Source of the DNA: Anodontia alba
Lineage: Eukaryota; Mollusca; Bivalvia; Lucinida; Lucinidae
Assembly (NCBI GenBank): GCA_964016985.1
Contig: OZ024837.1
Span: 34,193,622-34,257,621, forward strand
DNA: 64,000 bases
Direction: 5' to 3'
The position numbers were made by a program, and so were the translations under genes. The notes under the pieces are model-generated. The model had not been told where the DNA came from. It worked only from the letters and a program-made list of their open reading frames with translations, and searched no databases. This document shows positions 1 through 12,300 of this stretch, piece by piece; position 1 is the first letter of the stretch; the number at the start of each line of letters is the position of its first letter.

Positions 1-10
1 TTAAAAGTTT

Positions 11-230
11 ATCACTTTACATGCTGGGTAAAAATTTAAGCCAACAACATTTTGAAATATTTTTTCTACTTTCCTTAGAAAATAGGATTTGACACTTCAT
101 GCAAATTGTCTCCTTTCTCCAAAGGAGACAATTTGCATGAAGTGTCAGATCCTATTTTCTAGGAAAAATAAGAAAAATATCATCAGTTTGTCATCTGCTG
201 AATCTGTCCATAGCATGGGAAGAGTTAAGG
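11..230. repeat. F4 palindromic MITE
   Basis: Starts near ATGCTGGGTAAAAATTTAAG and ends near AGAGTTAAG. The centre is core B: ACTTCATGCAAATTGTCTCC faces its complement GGAGACAATTTGCATGAAGT around 90-150. Arms pair nearly perfectly. Confidence 0.75.
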
Positions 231-249
231 GAAACAGATACATCTCAAA

Positions 250-420
250 GATGATTGCTTTGGAGTTAAACGGCCCACTCAACACTAATAAGGTCATGTT
301 GAGCAGGTCAATTTACCTAACCGAATTTTCCTGGCAGATTTAGTCCTCTAAGTGGTTAACCAGTACTTTTCGACTTTTTTCACCAGAAAATGAAAGCCCC
401 TTCTTAGCAGAAGGGATACA
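250..420. repeat. R1 dispersed repeat
   Basis: The word ACTAATAAGGTCATGTTGAG, followed by CCTCTAAGTGGTTAACCAGT, recurs at 8.6, 16.6, 20.5, 34.0 and 45.1 kb. No clear terminal repeats; identity unknown. Confidence 0.6.
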
Positions 421-591
421 CCTCATAGAAGCAGCACCCTAAGCCAAAAGTTTTTTACCCCTTTTTCAGAGTGGGGATTACTCCAGCAGAAGAGAATTTG
501 TTTCCCTGGTCTAATAATAAAACTTATTAAATGGAGCTGTTCTTAATCCTGGTTCTACTGGAGTTGATATGGTATTACCTTAAAATAGGTT

Positions 592-948
592 TACCGTATT
601 CAACCTAATTACTGCACTGTGCGCTAAATTTTTTTTCAAAATAACTGGGAAAACTTGTGGTAAAATATGCATACGAGTATATCTACTAAGGGCACACTTT
701 AAAAAATATCAGAAAAGTACTTATTTGATGTCGTTTAGGCATTTTTATCTGATTTTCTTTATAAAAGCATATGTTGTGGGTACCCATTTGAATTGCATCG
801 ACAAGTCAATGCAATTCAAATGGGTACCCATAACATATGCCATTATAAAGAAGTAGACAAAAAGTACACTGGCTGTAATCTGAAGACTACGAAATTGCTC
901 GACTGTGCGCTTATAGGGGTATGTGCGGTAATTAGGTCGAATATGGTA
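592..948. repeat. F7 MITE with core C
   Basis: Ends TACCGTATTCAACCTAATTA and, inverted, TAATTAGGTCGAATATGGTA. The centre holds a long perfect hairpin, AAGCATATGTTGTGGGTACC facing its complement (760-842). Confidence 0.8.
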
Positions 949-1308
949 TATGGCAGTGAGTCTTTGTTAGATCATGGTAAACTAAAAAAAAAAAAATATT
1001 TATATAGAATAAAAAAAATGTCCAAATTGAAACACAACATGCATATACTTTTTATGTGTATAATAATGGTAGGCTCATCTCTGGTTTCTCAAAGCCAACA
1101 TAAAAACATAAAATTTTACTACGGGGAACCATGAGTGATCCACAGTAATAATGACAAACATATTAATTTCCTTCATTTGTATGCAACTGAGATACAGCAA
1201 ATGTAAATTTGAAACCATTAGGAAAATACCAGTCATAAAAACTTACCTACTGATTTCACGGTAAGATGGCAGGATCTGTATTAAATCATTGTGTCTCTGC
1301 ACAACTGC

Positions 1309-1465
1309 GACAGACAACATTTTGAAATACTTTTTTGTTTATTTTTTCAAAGAAATTAAGCCTTGACATTTCATGTGAATTGTCTGCAGACAATTCACCT
1401 GAAATGTCAATACTTATTTTCTTTGAAAAATTAAAAAAAAATCTCAAAATACAAATGCAGGGTGT
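1309..1465. repeat. F3-like palindromic MITE (core B)
   Basis: TTGACATTTCATGTGAATTG faces CAATTCACCTGAAATGTCAA around 1360-1410, flanked by T-rich and A-rich tracts. The TTAA ends seen in other F3 copies are not clear here. Confidence 0.6.
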
Positions 1466-1528
1466 CTGTTTTTTGTTTTTTTTTTCAAAAAAAAAACAAA
1501 ACATTTTTCTGGGCTGCATCAACAATCT

Positions 1529-1771
1529 GGGCCCAGTTGTTCAAGCTAACAACGTCGTTAGTTAACGATTCGTTAAAATTTAAATCAAGTGATACGCAAA
1601 TATGCTGAAATTTTTTGCTGAAAAAAATGTGAGTAGCTTTTGCAGTACAAAAGCTACTCACATTTTTTCAGCAAAAAATATCAGAATATTGTATATTGAA
1701 TCCGCTAAAAAGTTAACGAAATGACCCTTAACGAGCTCGTTAAGCTAACGATGCTTTGAACAACTGGGCCC
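1529..1771. repeat. F9 MITE with GGGCCCAGTTGTTCAA ends
   Basis: Perfect terminal inverted repeats GGGCCCAGTTGTTCAA and TTGAACAACTGGGCCC. The centre is a hairpin, ATGTGAGTAGCTTTTG and its complement. Other copies lie at 21.4 kb and 37.5 kb. Confidence 0.85.
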
Positions 1772-2523
1772 TGTTTGTAAGCTGATGATTTTATATTATT
1801 ACTATTTTTTTTTTTTAATCTTTTTTTACCATTATGGTTTTAATTTCTGTTGAAAACACAACTTTGTCAGATTTTAAGGAACTCTACCCGGAAATATAAT
1901 TGCTTGATTTCAAGCATTTCAGAAATTTTCTGCATCAGCCCAGAAAGTATATACCAGGCAATTGGGCACCGTGTAAAAGGCAATCCAAGAGAACACAATA
2001 ACAGTTGATAAAGAAAAAAAGTTTTAATAATTTTAATTTCATTTATTACACAGAATTTTCCACTTACTGATTTACAAAAAATACACTGTATGCTGAATGA
2101 AACTACTTATTTCCTTTTTTTCTCTTTCCTAACAATAACAATGCTTAGTAACATTTGTATAACTTTCATTGTAAGTGCTTGAGTACTTTCTCTTCTTTTA
2201 GCGAATATCGTATGTCATAATTCAATAGGAATTAAGCCAGAGTTGGAATCTGGCTAGGCCATATAGTAATACTTATTTGGACCTTCATCTCATCTTCCAG
2301 GAGGTTGTTTTTCTCCCAAGTAATTTCACAACGGTACTTACTGTACAAATCAACAAATGATTAGTGATTCTCAAGTATGAAAAATGTATCATTTTAATGA
2401 AATTGCCACTTTATAAATGGCTCTGTTTTAATGACTCAACTAAGGATAGCAGATAACTTTTGTTAATTGAAAATGTTCTTGGTTCAAGGTTATAAAAACT
2501 GAAGTCATTGAACTCGCTGTCTT
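1772..2523. other. 3' flank without recognisable feature
   Basis: AT-rich DNA with a short T run near 1806-1816. I see no conserved ORF or repeat ends. Confidence 0.5.
2042..2047 (-). terminator. possible polyadenylation signal AATAAA
   Basis: Plus-strand TTTATT reads AATAAA on the gene strand, about 1.2 kb past the stop codon. Such hexamers are frequent by chance in AT-rich DNA, and no nearer strong signal stood out, so this is weak. Confidence 0.15.
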
Positions 2524-2736
2524 TTAACCCTTGTCATGCTGAATAAATTAAGATGCCACTCCCACTTCTAATTTTCAGCCAATCAAATTGCTTGATCCAG
2601 GTTGCTGATACAAATTCATACACAGAATGGCAAACAGTGCAGATCCTGATCAGTTGGCTTCTTCAGAAGCCAACTGATCTGGATCTACACTTTTGCCAAG
2701 GCAGGGTATATCCGGGCTCAGCAGGACTAGGGTTAA
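2524..2736. repeat. F1 TTAA MITE (core A)
   Basis: Bounded by TTAA on both sides, with ends CCCTTGTCATGCTGAA and TTCAGCAGGACTAGGG minus one base. The centre is GATCAGTTGGCTTC facing GAAGCCAACTGATC. Confidence 0.85.
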
Positions 2737-3229
2737 AAACCTTAAATGGACCCATGGCATGAAAGTACAATTATGGGAAAAGGGTACACAAACGATGGTA
2801 CTTGATCTGCTGGTCACAGTAAGGAAATTATTTAAGATGAATAAGAATGCATTTCTGGCCTAGCCAGATTCCCGGAGATTCCCGATCTGGCTAAATTCTG
2901 ATTTGGACAATGACAGATACACATGGTTTAACCCTTTAAAATGCCTGTGACAACAGCAGCAGTCCACATTCTAATCTACTGCTTTTTTTTTTTTTTTTTT
3001 TCCCAAAGAAAATAAGGCTTGACATATCATGTGAATCATCAAGCCTTATTTTCTCATATTTTCTTGAAAGAAATATAAAGAGAATATTTTAGAATGTCGT
3101 TTTCTGTAATTTTGAATGGCTCTTTAAGGACTGAACTGTACTCTTGGATAGAATATGTAATATTGAGATCAGGCTGTTCAGGATCACAGTTGAATTTTGA
3201 AATATTTGAACCATCCAATCACTGCAAAG
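2737..3229. other. 3' UTR/flank of ARMC4 with an F3 fragment
   Basis: Contains a T run at 2982-3000 followed by a core-B fragment (AGGCTTGACATATCATGTGA) to about 3085. CCTAGCCAGATTCCCGG near 2858 is a small palindrome related to 2250. The first few hundred bases past the stop are presumably 3' UTR. Confidence 0.5.
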
Positions 3230-3343
3230 CTATGAATATCTAGCCTTTTCATTGGCTAATGCAAGTCTTCTAATGTTTCCTATGCAGCCAGCTGCAGCCT
3301 CTTGAAGATCTTCATCGCTGGAACCAACCATTTTCATCAGTGG
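3230..3343 (-). CDS. ARMC4: ARMC4 last coding exon (stop codon)
   Basis: Encodes residues 1029-1065 and the TAG stop at 3230-3232. [20 protein letters not shown] and then [17 protein letters not shown] match the family C-terminus ([21 protein letters not shown]). The acceptor is CTATTTTTAG|CCACT. With this exon the protein is complete. The 3' UTR extent cannot be fixed from sequence. Confidence 0.95.
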   Translation of the reverse strand, partial: PLMKMVGSSDEDLQEAAAGCIGNIRRLALANEKARYS

Positions 3344-6300
3344 CTAAAAATAGAACAGAGAAAAAAGACTTAGATAATTCCAATGCACAGAATTCAATAC
3401 TTAAGGACATAAGATCTGCATGACTTATCCAAGAATTTCAATTTATATGTCCACAATTTTCAGATATCATTAAGATCTTTGAAAACGGATGTTTAAGTCA
3501 TTTCCAGAAAATGTTTCCCCAAAACAAGCAGCCCGACTATGAATGACATATATTTTTTTTTTTTTCAATGGTATGTTGATCTATATAAAATGGTAGGGAT
3601 GAACCAAGAATTATGAAACACATGCAGAACTTTTGTCCTTAAGTATAGTTAAGAATTTGCAATCATTAATTAAGGCAACTTGATAGACTTAGTAGAGCCA
3701 TGAACAGCAAGCTATACAAACATATGTACATGTATATAACACATTCGACACTGCCTCTAATATTATGCTTCCACACTGCCTCTATGTGCTTCGGGTGCCT
3801 GGTAGTGTCATCCCTTGTCATGCTGAATAAATTAAGATGCCCAGCCCACTTCTAACTGTCAGCCAGTCAGATTGCTTGGTCTAGGCTGTTAATTACAAAT
3901 TTACATACTTAGTGACGAACAGTGCAGATCCAGATCAATTGGCTTCTTAATCTAGATCTGCACTGTTTGCAAAGGCAGCACATATCTGGGTTCAGCAGGA
4001 CCAGGGATAAAATAACAACAACAGAAACTTCAGTTAGGGACACAGTGATGTTCCTGTCATCTATTGCTGTATCAAAAGTATGGTAAAGGTCCTAACATTT
4101 TGTACACCAAAGTTTCTGAAAAAATGCCAGGGGCAGTCTGATCAGGATCTATATTGTTTGCAATTCCACTAAGTATATCAACCCTGGTCCTGCTGAACCC
4201 GGATATGCCTTGACTTTGCAAACAGTGTAGATCCAGATCAGACGCCAACTGATCTGGATCTGCACTGTTTGTGATTAAGTAAGCAAATTTGTATCAATAA
4301 TTTGGATCAAGTAATCTGACTGGCTGAAAATTAGAAGTGGATGTGGCATCTTAATTTATTCAGCATGGAAAGGGTAAGGAACAACTGCATAAAATGCAAA
4401 AATTTAATCCAAAAAGGTATGCAATAAAGTGTTCAAAAATTTTAGGACATTTACCATTCCTCAGGTATCAACCTTTAAAGTCCATACCTTATGTTAGCAA
4501 CTAGTGTAGTATCTGATCAGACTGCACCAATGTTTTAAAAGAATCCGTCAGATTGTACAGATATTTCAAAAACAAGCTTGGTATTCACTTCAAATTGACA
4601 CATATAAGAAATGGGCTGAATGAATTAGCTGCCAATTCCTAATTTCAAAATATTTTAAAATGTCAAGTTCCTGCCTGCAGCAAGGAAAAGATTAATGATC
4701 TGTTTGGGAAGCTGCAGGCTACCACAATTACCCTAAATATTTCACTTCACTTCTTACCTATTTAAACCTAAATTTAATGCTTAGCATGCTGGGTAAAAAT
4801 TTCAGCAGATGACATTTTGAAATATTTTTCTTATTTTTCCCCAGGAAATAGGATTTGACATTTCATGCAAGCTATCTGCACAAGAGACAATTTGCATCAA
4901 ATGTCAAATTCTATTTTCTGGGGAAAATAAGAAAAAACATCAATTTGTCCTCTGCTGAATTTGCCCATAGTACTGTAAGTGTTAAACAAAAAGTCCATTT
5001 TGACTACCTGGAAAGGCCTCTAAAATATGCAGGCTGAATGGCAAACAGAGTAGATCCTGATCAAACTGCTCTTTTGAAGCAGTCTGACCAGGGTTTACAC
5101 AGTCTGTGCAGGTATTACTCACTATATATTTGGATAAATATGGTAAGTTTTGCAGAGCAAGCTGTCACAGAGCTTCTCCAGATTCACAGTTAATATATCA
5201 AATTTTCTACTGAACAAATTGTTCTACCATATCTACCCTAAGTATTCGGAAAGACAGGCCCAAGCAAACTCATGCTTAACTGTAGACCAAGATCAGATGC
5301 AACATTCAGCAGCATCTGACCAGAGTCTACCCTGTTTGCCATTCATCTGGCATTTTTTAGATTCATTAACATATCATTAAACAAGGACTGATTCAAATTT
5401 TTGGAGAGGTATGATATGGGGTTAATCTTTACCACACTCTGGGCAAATTCAGCAGATGACAATTTGATGATATTTTTCTTATTTTTCCTAGAAAACAGGC
5501 ACTGATCTTTCAAATGTGGTCTGCTGAAATTATTTTATGCAGCAAGCCAAGCGGGAAAGTGTCCCAATATTTAGCCTAAATACAGAAGTTTCTATACCCA
5601 GAGGAAATCATGCACCATACAAGAATATTATTGGGATAGTGATCAATTCATCAAGGATAGCATTTTTTTTTTTTTTTTTAGAACTAAGGAAAACAAGGAA
5701 ATTTGGTTACTGAGTTAAATTGGCTGAAAAGCACATGCAAGCACTTAGCACTGTGTAAACACGCAATTCCATTCCATCCAAAAAATTGGAAATTAAAGAT
5801 CCTATAGATAGTCAGCCACAATATAACACTGCTATTTGACTTATAAACTATGAAAGCTTATCAGTACAAAATTTAAGCTCTTTAGTAGACAAACTCATAT
5901 AGTTATTTCAAATCTGCCTAAAAGTGATCAAAACCAAAATTTTGGCTTGGCCACTTTTGGGAGATTTGAAAAAAACTTCCACCAGTTCTTCCATTACAAA
6001 GTTGAAATAGTGCATATAAGCTAGTCTTCACATACATTGTAATAGCATTGTTATATTTTGGCGGCAGAACGTCTCCCCATACTTTACCATTGTGCAAATT
6101 ATATTTCATTTCTTTTGGGATCAATGGGCCCATTATGGTACATTTGAAGATGGAGTTCTGCTCATGTATACGCTAGAGGGTGTAAGCTGTGTTGCAATCT
6201 TCATTACTGCTTATGAAGAGTCTCAATAAAACCGAGACCCCCATTTTCTGATCTGTGGTGTGTTCTTTGTTTCCAAAGGCAATCTTTTTGATGTTTATTT

Positions 6301-9300
6301 TACTGTTTACAAAACCTTTACCTCTTAATTTTTAGGTGGGAATGGAATTGGGCATTTACCAAACTATGACACAGTCTAAATTAGAAGGTAATTTGCTGAT
6401 ATTTTTGTCTTGACAAGGCAGTGCCAGCAAGAAATTATCAATAAGCAGTGCTTACTATTTACCCCCACAAGGACCAAAATGTAGTGGATGGAACAGACAT
6501 GTGGATGGATGGATGGTAATGAAAACAGTATAACCCTGGGACCTCCACAAAAAAAACAGTGGCTGAGGGGAGGTGGGGGTGGGGTGGGGTGGGGTGGGTG
6601 GGGGGAGGTATAATGAATACCTACAAGTTATATAAAAAGTGTAGATTGTTACATAGCTCCAGATATGGTGATATTTAATCCTTGCCTGGTGGGTCAAATT
6701 TGTCTCGTGAGTGTAGGCTGGGAAAATGGTCCTGAATGGGGACTTGACCCTTGTCCTGCTGAACCTGGATATACTCTGCCTTTGCAAACAGTGTAGATCC
6801 AGATCAGTTGGCTTCTGAAGAAGCCAACTGATCTGAATCTGCACTGTTTGCCATTTAGTATGTGAATTTATATCAACAATCTGGATCAATGAATCTGACT
6901 GGCTGACAAATAGAAGTGGATCTTAATTTATTCAGCAGGATAAGGGTTAATTAAGACTGTTTCATTTATCCCTAAATTTAAGCAAACAGTGCAGACCTTG
7001 ATCAGACGTCACATTCTGCTTGAATACTAGGGTAACTACAATATTATGAGCTACAGACCATCCCTCTCTGCTTGGACGAGTCCATGCTATTTCTTTAGCT
7101 TACCTGTACAACTCCTGCTTCATGCATTGTTATACAGTTCTCGGGATGTTTCGACAGTTGGAACAAAGCCCTGGCGGTGGATCGGTGAACGTTTTCGTCA
7201 CTAGATTTCAGGTATCGAACAAGTGGAGCTACGGCACCTTCTCGACCAAACGCTACTCTGTTATTACCCCAGTTACAACAGCGAGCTATTGCTTCTGCTA
7301 GATGGCGCCGTAATTTATCATCATTCTGTAAACAGAATAAGAACAAAAATTACATTTTTACAATTTACTAATACTTATTAATTTACAAAGTCCAATTATT
7401 TAACAGTAAACATACGTGTGAATATTTTACCTCTCAAACTCTCTGGGCTAATTTAGCAGACGACAAACTGATATTTTTTTCTTATTTTCCCCAGAAACCA
7501 GGTTTTAACCATTTCCTGCTGAACCTGGACATACCCTGCCTTTGCAAACAGTGTAGAGCCAGATCAGTTGGCTTCTGAAGAAGCCAACTGATCTGGATCT
7601 GCACTATTTGCCATTCAGTATGTGACTGTATAGCAACAATCTGGATCAAGTAATCTGATTGGCTGAAAATTAGAAGTGGGCGTGACATCTTACTTTATTC
7701 AGCAGGACAAGGGTTAACATTTCATCCAAATTGTTTCCTATGTCTCCATTGGAGACAATTTACATGAAATGTCAAAACCAGTTTTCTGGAAAAAATAAGA
7801 AAAGTATTTCAGTATGTCCTCTGTTGGAAATTTAATGCAGCATGCTAAGCATTAACCCTTGTCCTGCTGAATAAATTAAGATGCCACACCCATTTCTAAT
7901 TTTCAGCCAATCAGATTACTTGATCCAGATTGTTGATAGAAATTCACATACTTAATGGCAAACAGTGCAGATCCAGATCAGTTGGCTTCTTCAGAAGCCA
8001 ACTGATCTGGATCTACACTGTTTGCATAGGCAGGGTATATCTGGGTTCAGCAGGACAAGAACTTTATGGCAGGGTAAAAGAGACTAACAGTAGCCCAACT
8101 GCCCATGGGCACTAAATTTTGGGAAGGGTTCATTTTTTGGAGAAAATGCCCAGTTGCTTAATATAAAATTCACTTTTTTTTGGCAGTCTGGGCCCCTAAA
8201 TTTTTCCCAGAAAACAGACTTTGGCATTTCATGCAAACTGTCTCCTTAGAAGACATTTTGTGTGGTATGCCAAAAGCCTATTTTCGTGAAAAAAATAAGA
8301 ATATTATTCAAAATGTCATCAGCTGAAATTTTACCCACCATGCTTATTACGGTATATAAACTGACAGGGAAACTGCATCTGCCTACACCAAGCTTCTTGT
8401 GAAAGCTAATATTTGGTTAAAATAATGTTGAGCAGTCCAAGAAACTAGCATTAGACTGGTTCATGATCTTTCAGAAGTCCTTTGGCAATGGCATGGGCAC
8501 AGACCAATTGAGTTCCTAAGCTTAGAGAAGGAAAACGTACCAGATGCAGCGGAACTTGGCTCAATTGATTTTGTCCTCTAGTTTCAATTAGATTTTACTT
8601 TTGTTGAGGTTTTACAGCCCAGTAACTCATTAGGGTCATGCTGAGCATGATCAGTTTACCTAACAATACTTTTACCTGGACTAGCTTAGTCCTCTAAGTG
8701 CTTAACCAGTACTTGTGCACATTCTTTCGCCAGAAACTGACAACTGCCCTTCTTGAATCAGCAGAAGGGAGAGAAAGATCATAAAAAACATTTCATGATC
8801 AATCTCTAAGAAAGAATCATTTCATATTATACAACTTGAATCAATATGTCTGCCAGACAGCATAAGATTTACCAGACTATGAAATTTTATTGTTAACCCT
8901 GGTCCTGCTGAATCCAGATATGCCCTGCATTTGCAAACAGTGTAGATCCAGATCTGTTGGCTTCTTCACAAGCCAAATGATCTGGATCTGCACTGTTTGT
9001 CATTAAGCATATGAATTTGTATAAACAATCAGAATCAAAACTAATCTGATTGGCTGAAAATTAGAAGTGGGAGTGGCATCTTAATTTATTCATCATGGCA
9101 AGGGCCAAATTATTTGGAATGTTTGGTGAAAGTTGCCTTATAAGCATGCATGTCTAGCATCCCCAAAATGGACATTGGCAAAAAATGTAAGACCCAGATC
9201 AAATGTTTGCAGAATGCAGCTGCTGAGATCAAGGTCTACACTGTTTGCATTAATGCTTAGCTTGTTAAAAATTTCAACAGAAGACACTTTTGAAATGTTT

Positions 9301-12300
9301 TTTTTTCAGAAAATAAGCTTTGACATTTTCATACAAATAGTCTTCAAATATTTTTCTTATAAATTCTCTTAATGCTTAGCATGCCCCTGTGTAAATTTTC
9401 AGCAGGCAACTACATTTTTTCCAGGAAACAGCGTCCAATATTTCACGCAAATTGTCTCCTTGTAGACTGAATAGACTTCCTGACACTATATACTGGAAGA
9501 GTCAAATTTCAGTTTTCTGTGGCATCTGATCTAGGTCTTCACTGTTTGCCAATCACCCAATTAGGGGTCGCCAGACTACAATGTGTTAGTGGGGTAGTCC
9601 TAATATTGAATAAGAAAAATTAATAAAGGGCCAAGCAAAATTTGTAGCAGATGACATTCAAATTTTTTTTATTTTTTTCGGAGAAAACAAATCTTGACAT
9701 TCCATGTGAATCGTCTGCTAAGCAGACGATTCACATGAAATGTCAAGACTTTTTTTAGCTGAAAAATAAAAAAAAAAAAATAAATAAATAAAAAAAAAAT
9801 TGTCGTCCGCTGCAGTTGTGATTGGTGCTTTAAGGATTAATAGCAGGATTTTGCTGTACATTGGAGCTTGTTTTGCCATATACATGCCAATTAATGCTAA
9901 CTTGACACAATATAATAAAAAAGTTATAATTTCCACAGAAATTGACTCTTTCATATTAATAATTCACACAGTCAATATGGAACAAAACCATACAGGCTCC
10001 GCCAAGGGAAAAAGTATCTTCAAACATGCACAAATTGCTCAGATTCAGATTCGTCCTGCACATGCACAAAGAACTATCCAAGCCTTTGATCGCCTTTATT
10101 ACATTCTGAAGTATCCAATAATTCTGTTAAAGGACAGTGAAGGCCCTGATACGACTGATCCGATCTCGGTCTTTGCGTGTCCGCACTTGCTCCCAAGGTA
10201 CATTTTTACTTGGCATGGTCCATATAATCTTGGTGATATGGAGGCTTAGTGAAATGTCAACAATTTTCATTGGCGTGCTTAATACTTAGTATGCTGGATA
10301 AAAAAATTCTGCAGATGATATTTTGAAGTATTTTTCCTTATTATTATTTTTTTTTCTTCAGAAAACATGGTTTGATATTTTATGCAAATTGTCTCCTAAG
10401 GAGATAATTTGCATGAAATGTCAAACCATTTTTTCTGGTGAAAATAAGAAAAATATTATCAATTATTTTGTCTGCTGAATTTGCCCAGAGAGTGCTAAAG
10501 GTTAATTCCATGTATTTGAATCAATATCCTGAAAGTGAAACTAAATACCAGAAAACTTACTTAACTCCAGATATGTCACTTATTTTTGTTTGATCCAAAA
10601 CGTATGGACATTTTTCTAATTTCTGTGCAAAAACACGTATTGTGGGTACTCATTAGAAGTGCCTCGGCGGGAAGCTTCTAATGAGTACCCATAAAGTATG
10701 TTTTTGTGCAGAAATATGAAAAAATATTTACCCGCTACTCCGCTTATTGTAGCTATGGAAAAGGCTTTGATCTTGGCTGCAAAACAGATTAAATTACTGG
10801 CTGCAATACTACTTAATTGCTTGTCTCTTAATGACTTGCATTAAGAAAGTTGTTATGGACTGCCGACTTATTGAAAATTGGTTACATGGCCAGACTTTTC
10901 TTTATGTTTCTCACAACATGTCATAGTCTACAAATTTCTGTATCCTACCAAATAAAGATGCCCCAATGTTATCGTATTTATAATCTTAAGTAATCAGACA
11001 GACAGGCCCGATGATGATGGCGATTTGGTGTTTTTTATGTCCCTTTCAACATTATGTGTCATATCAAGATGACGGAAGGATGATAATGAAAGTTTCTGTG
11101 CAATCATCACGAAAACATGCCTATATAATTTTGACCCCCTTATACCCCACTTTTATATAGTAAAACTGGGGTTTACAGGGGTACATTATTTTTCTTATCT
11201 TGCTAAAAAACATAGATTGTGGGTACTCGTTAGAGCTGCCTAACTGAGGCAGTTCTAACGAGTACCTACAATCCATGTATTGAGCAGGAATATGAAAAAT
11301 ATCAGAATTTTTTATCTGAAAATTTTCCTATTTGATTATAAAATTTTCAATATATTTGAATAGGCATGTTTTCGTAATGCAAAACAGTGTTAAGTTATGA
11401 GCTGAATTCCATCTGAAGCAGGATTCCATCCCTGGACCCTGTGATCCCAAGTCAAAAGTGCTAACCACTCGGCTGCTTCTGTCATATTCTACAAATATCA
11501 GACGCCGCAGAATGTGATGTCTGATTAGGATCTACACTGTCTGCCACTCATCCAACTGTTTTTAGACCCTTCACAAGTTAGTCACATGAAACAGCAAAGG
11601 GTTTTCCTCAGGTAAACATCATTCCTTTCTCCGAAACTTAACAATGGTTTACGAAGTTTGTCATATCAAGTACAAAAGCATGGGGAAGATAAGGATATTT
11701 GTCATCTGCAATGTGCAAAATATTATAAATGGTTTAACTTTCAGACAAACAAATGTATTTTTCAGTTCAGTATGTGTATAAAACTGTTTCCTATTGTTTA
11801 ATTTAACCCTTAAAATGCCAAGAAAACCTGCATCTGAAAATGTTGTCTGTTTATGTCATCTGCTGAATATTCTTGCAAACTTTCCAGCATACAGGCAAAC
11901 AGTGTAGGCCCTGATCAGACAGCTCCTAGAGGAGCAGTCTGATCTGGGTGCACACTGTTTGCAAAAATGACTTTTAAAATCACAAGCAGATGACAAAGAA
12001 GACGACAATTGTTGTGATTGGCAGTTTAAGGGTTTTATGGACATGTTAAGTAAGGACTAAGATGCACCAGTATCTAGGGTAAATACGGTAGTGTACTTAA
12101 TCCTTACAATACCAAACCAGATTTGTAGCAGACGACATTCTATTATTATTTTTTTTTTTTTTCAGAGAAAATAAGTCTTGAGATTACATTTGAATCGTCT
12201 GCTTTGGAGATAATTCACATGGAATGTCAAGACTTATTTTCTTTGAAAAAAAAAAAAAAAAAATCATTTCAAAATGTTGTCTGCTGCAGTTGTGATTAGT

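Noticed and set aside
6455..6889. Open frame of 144 codons on the minus strand
   Set aside because: It spans an F1 MITE and the G-rich tract (poly-Pro and Thr/Pro translation). The same F1-derived peptide ([18 protein letters not shown]) appears in frames at many F1 copies.
9800..10249. Open frame of 149 codons on the plus strand
   Set aside because: It starts inside an F3 repeat and runs through a degenerate F11-like repeat seen at 44.8 and 55.7 kb. No protein family resemblance and no exon signals.
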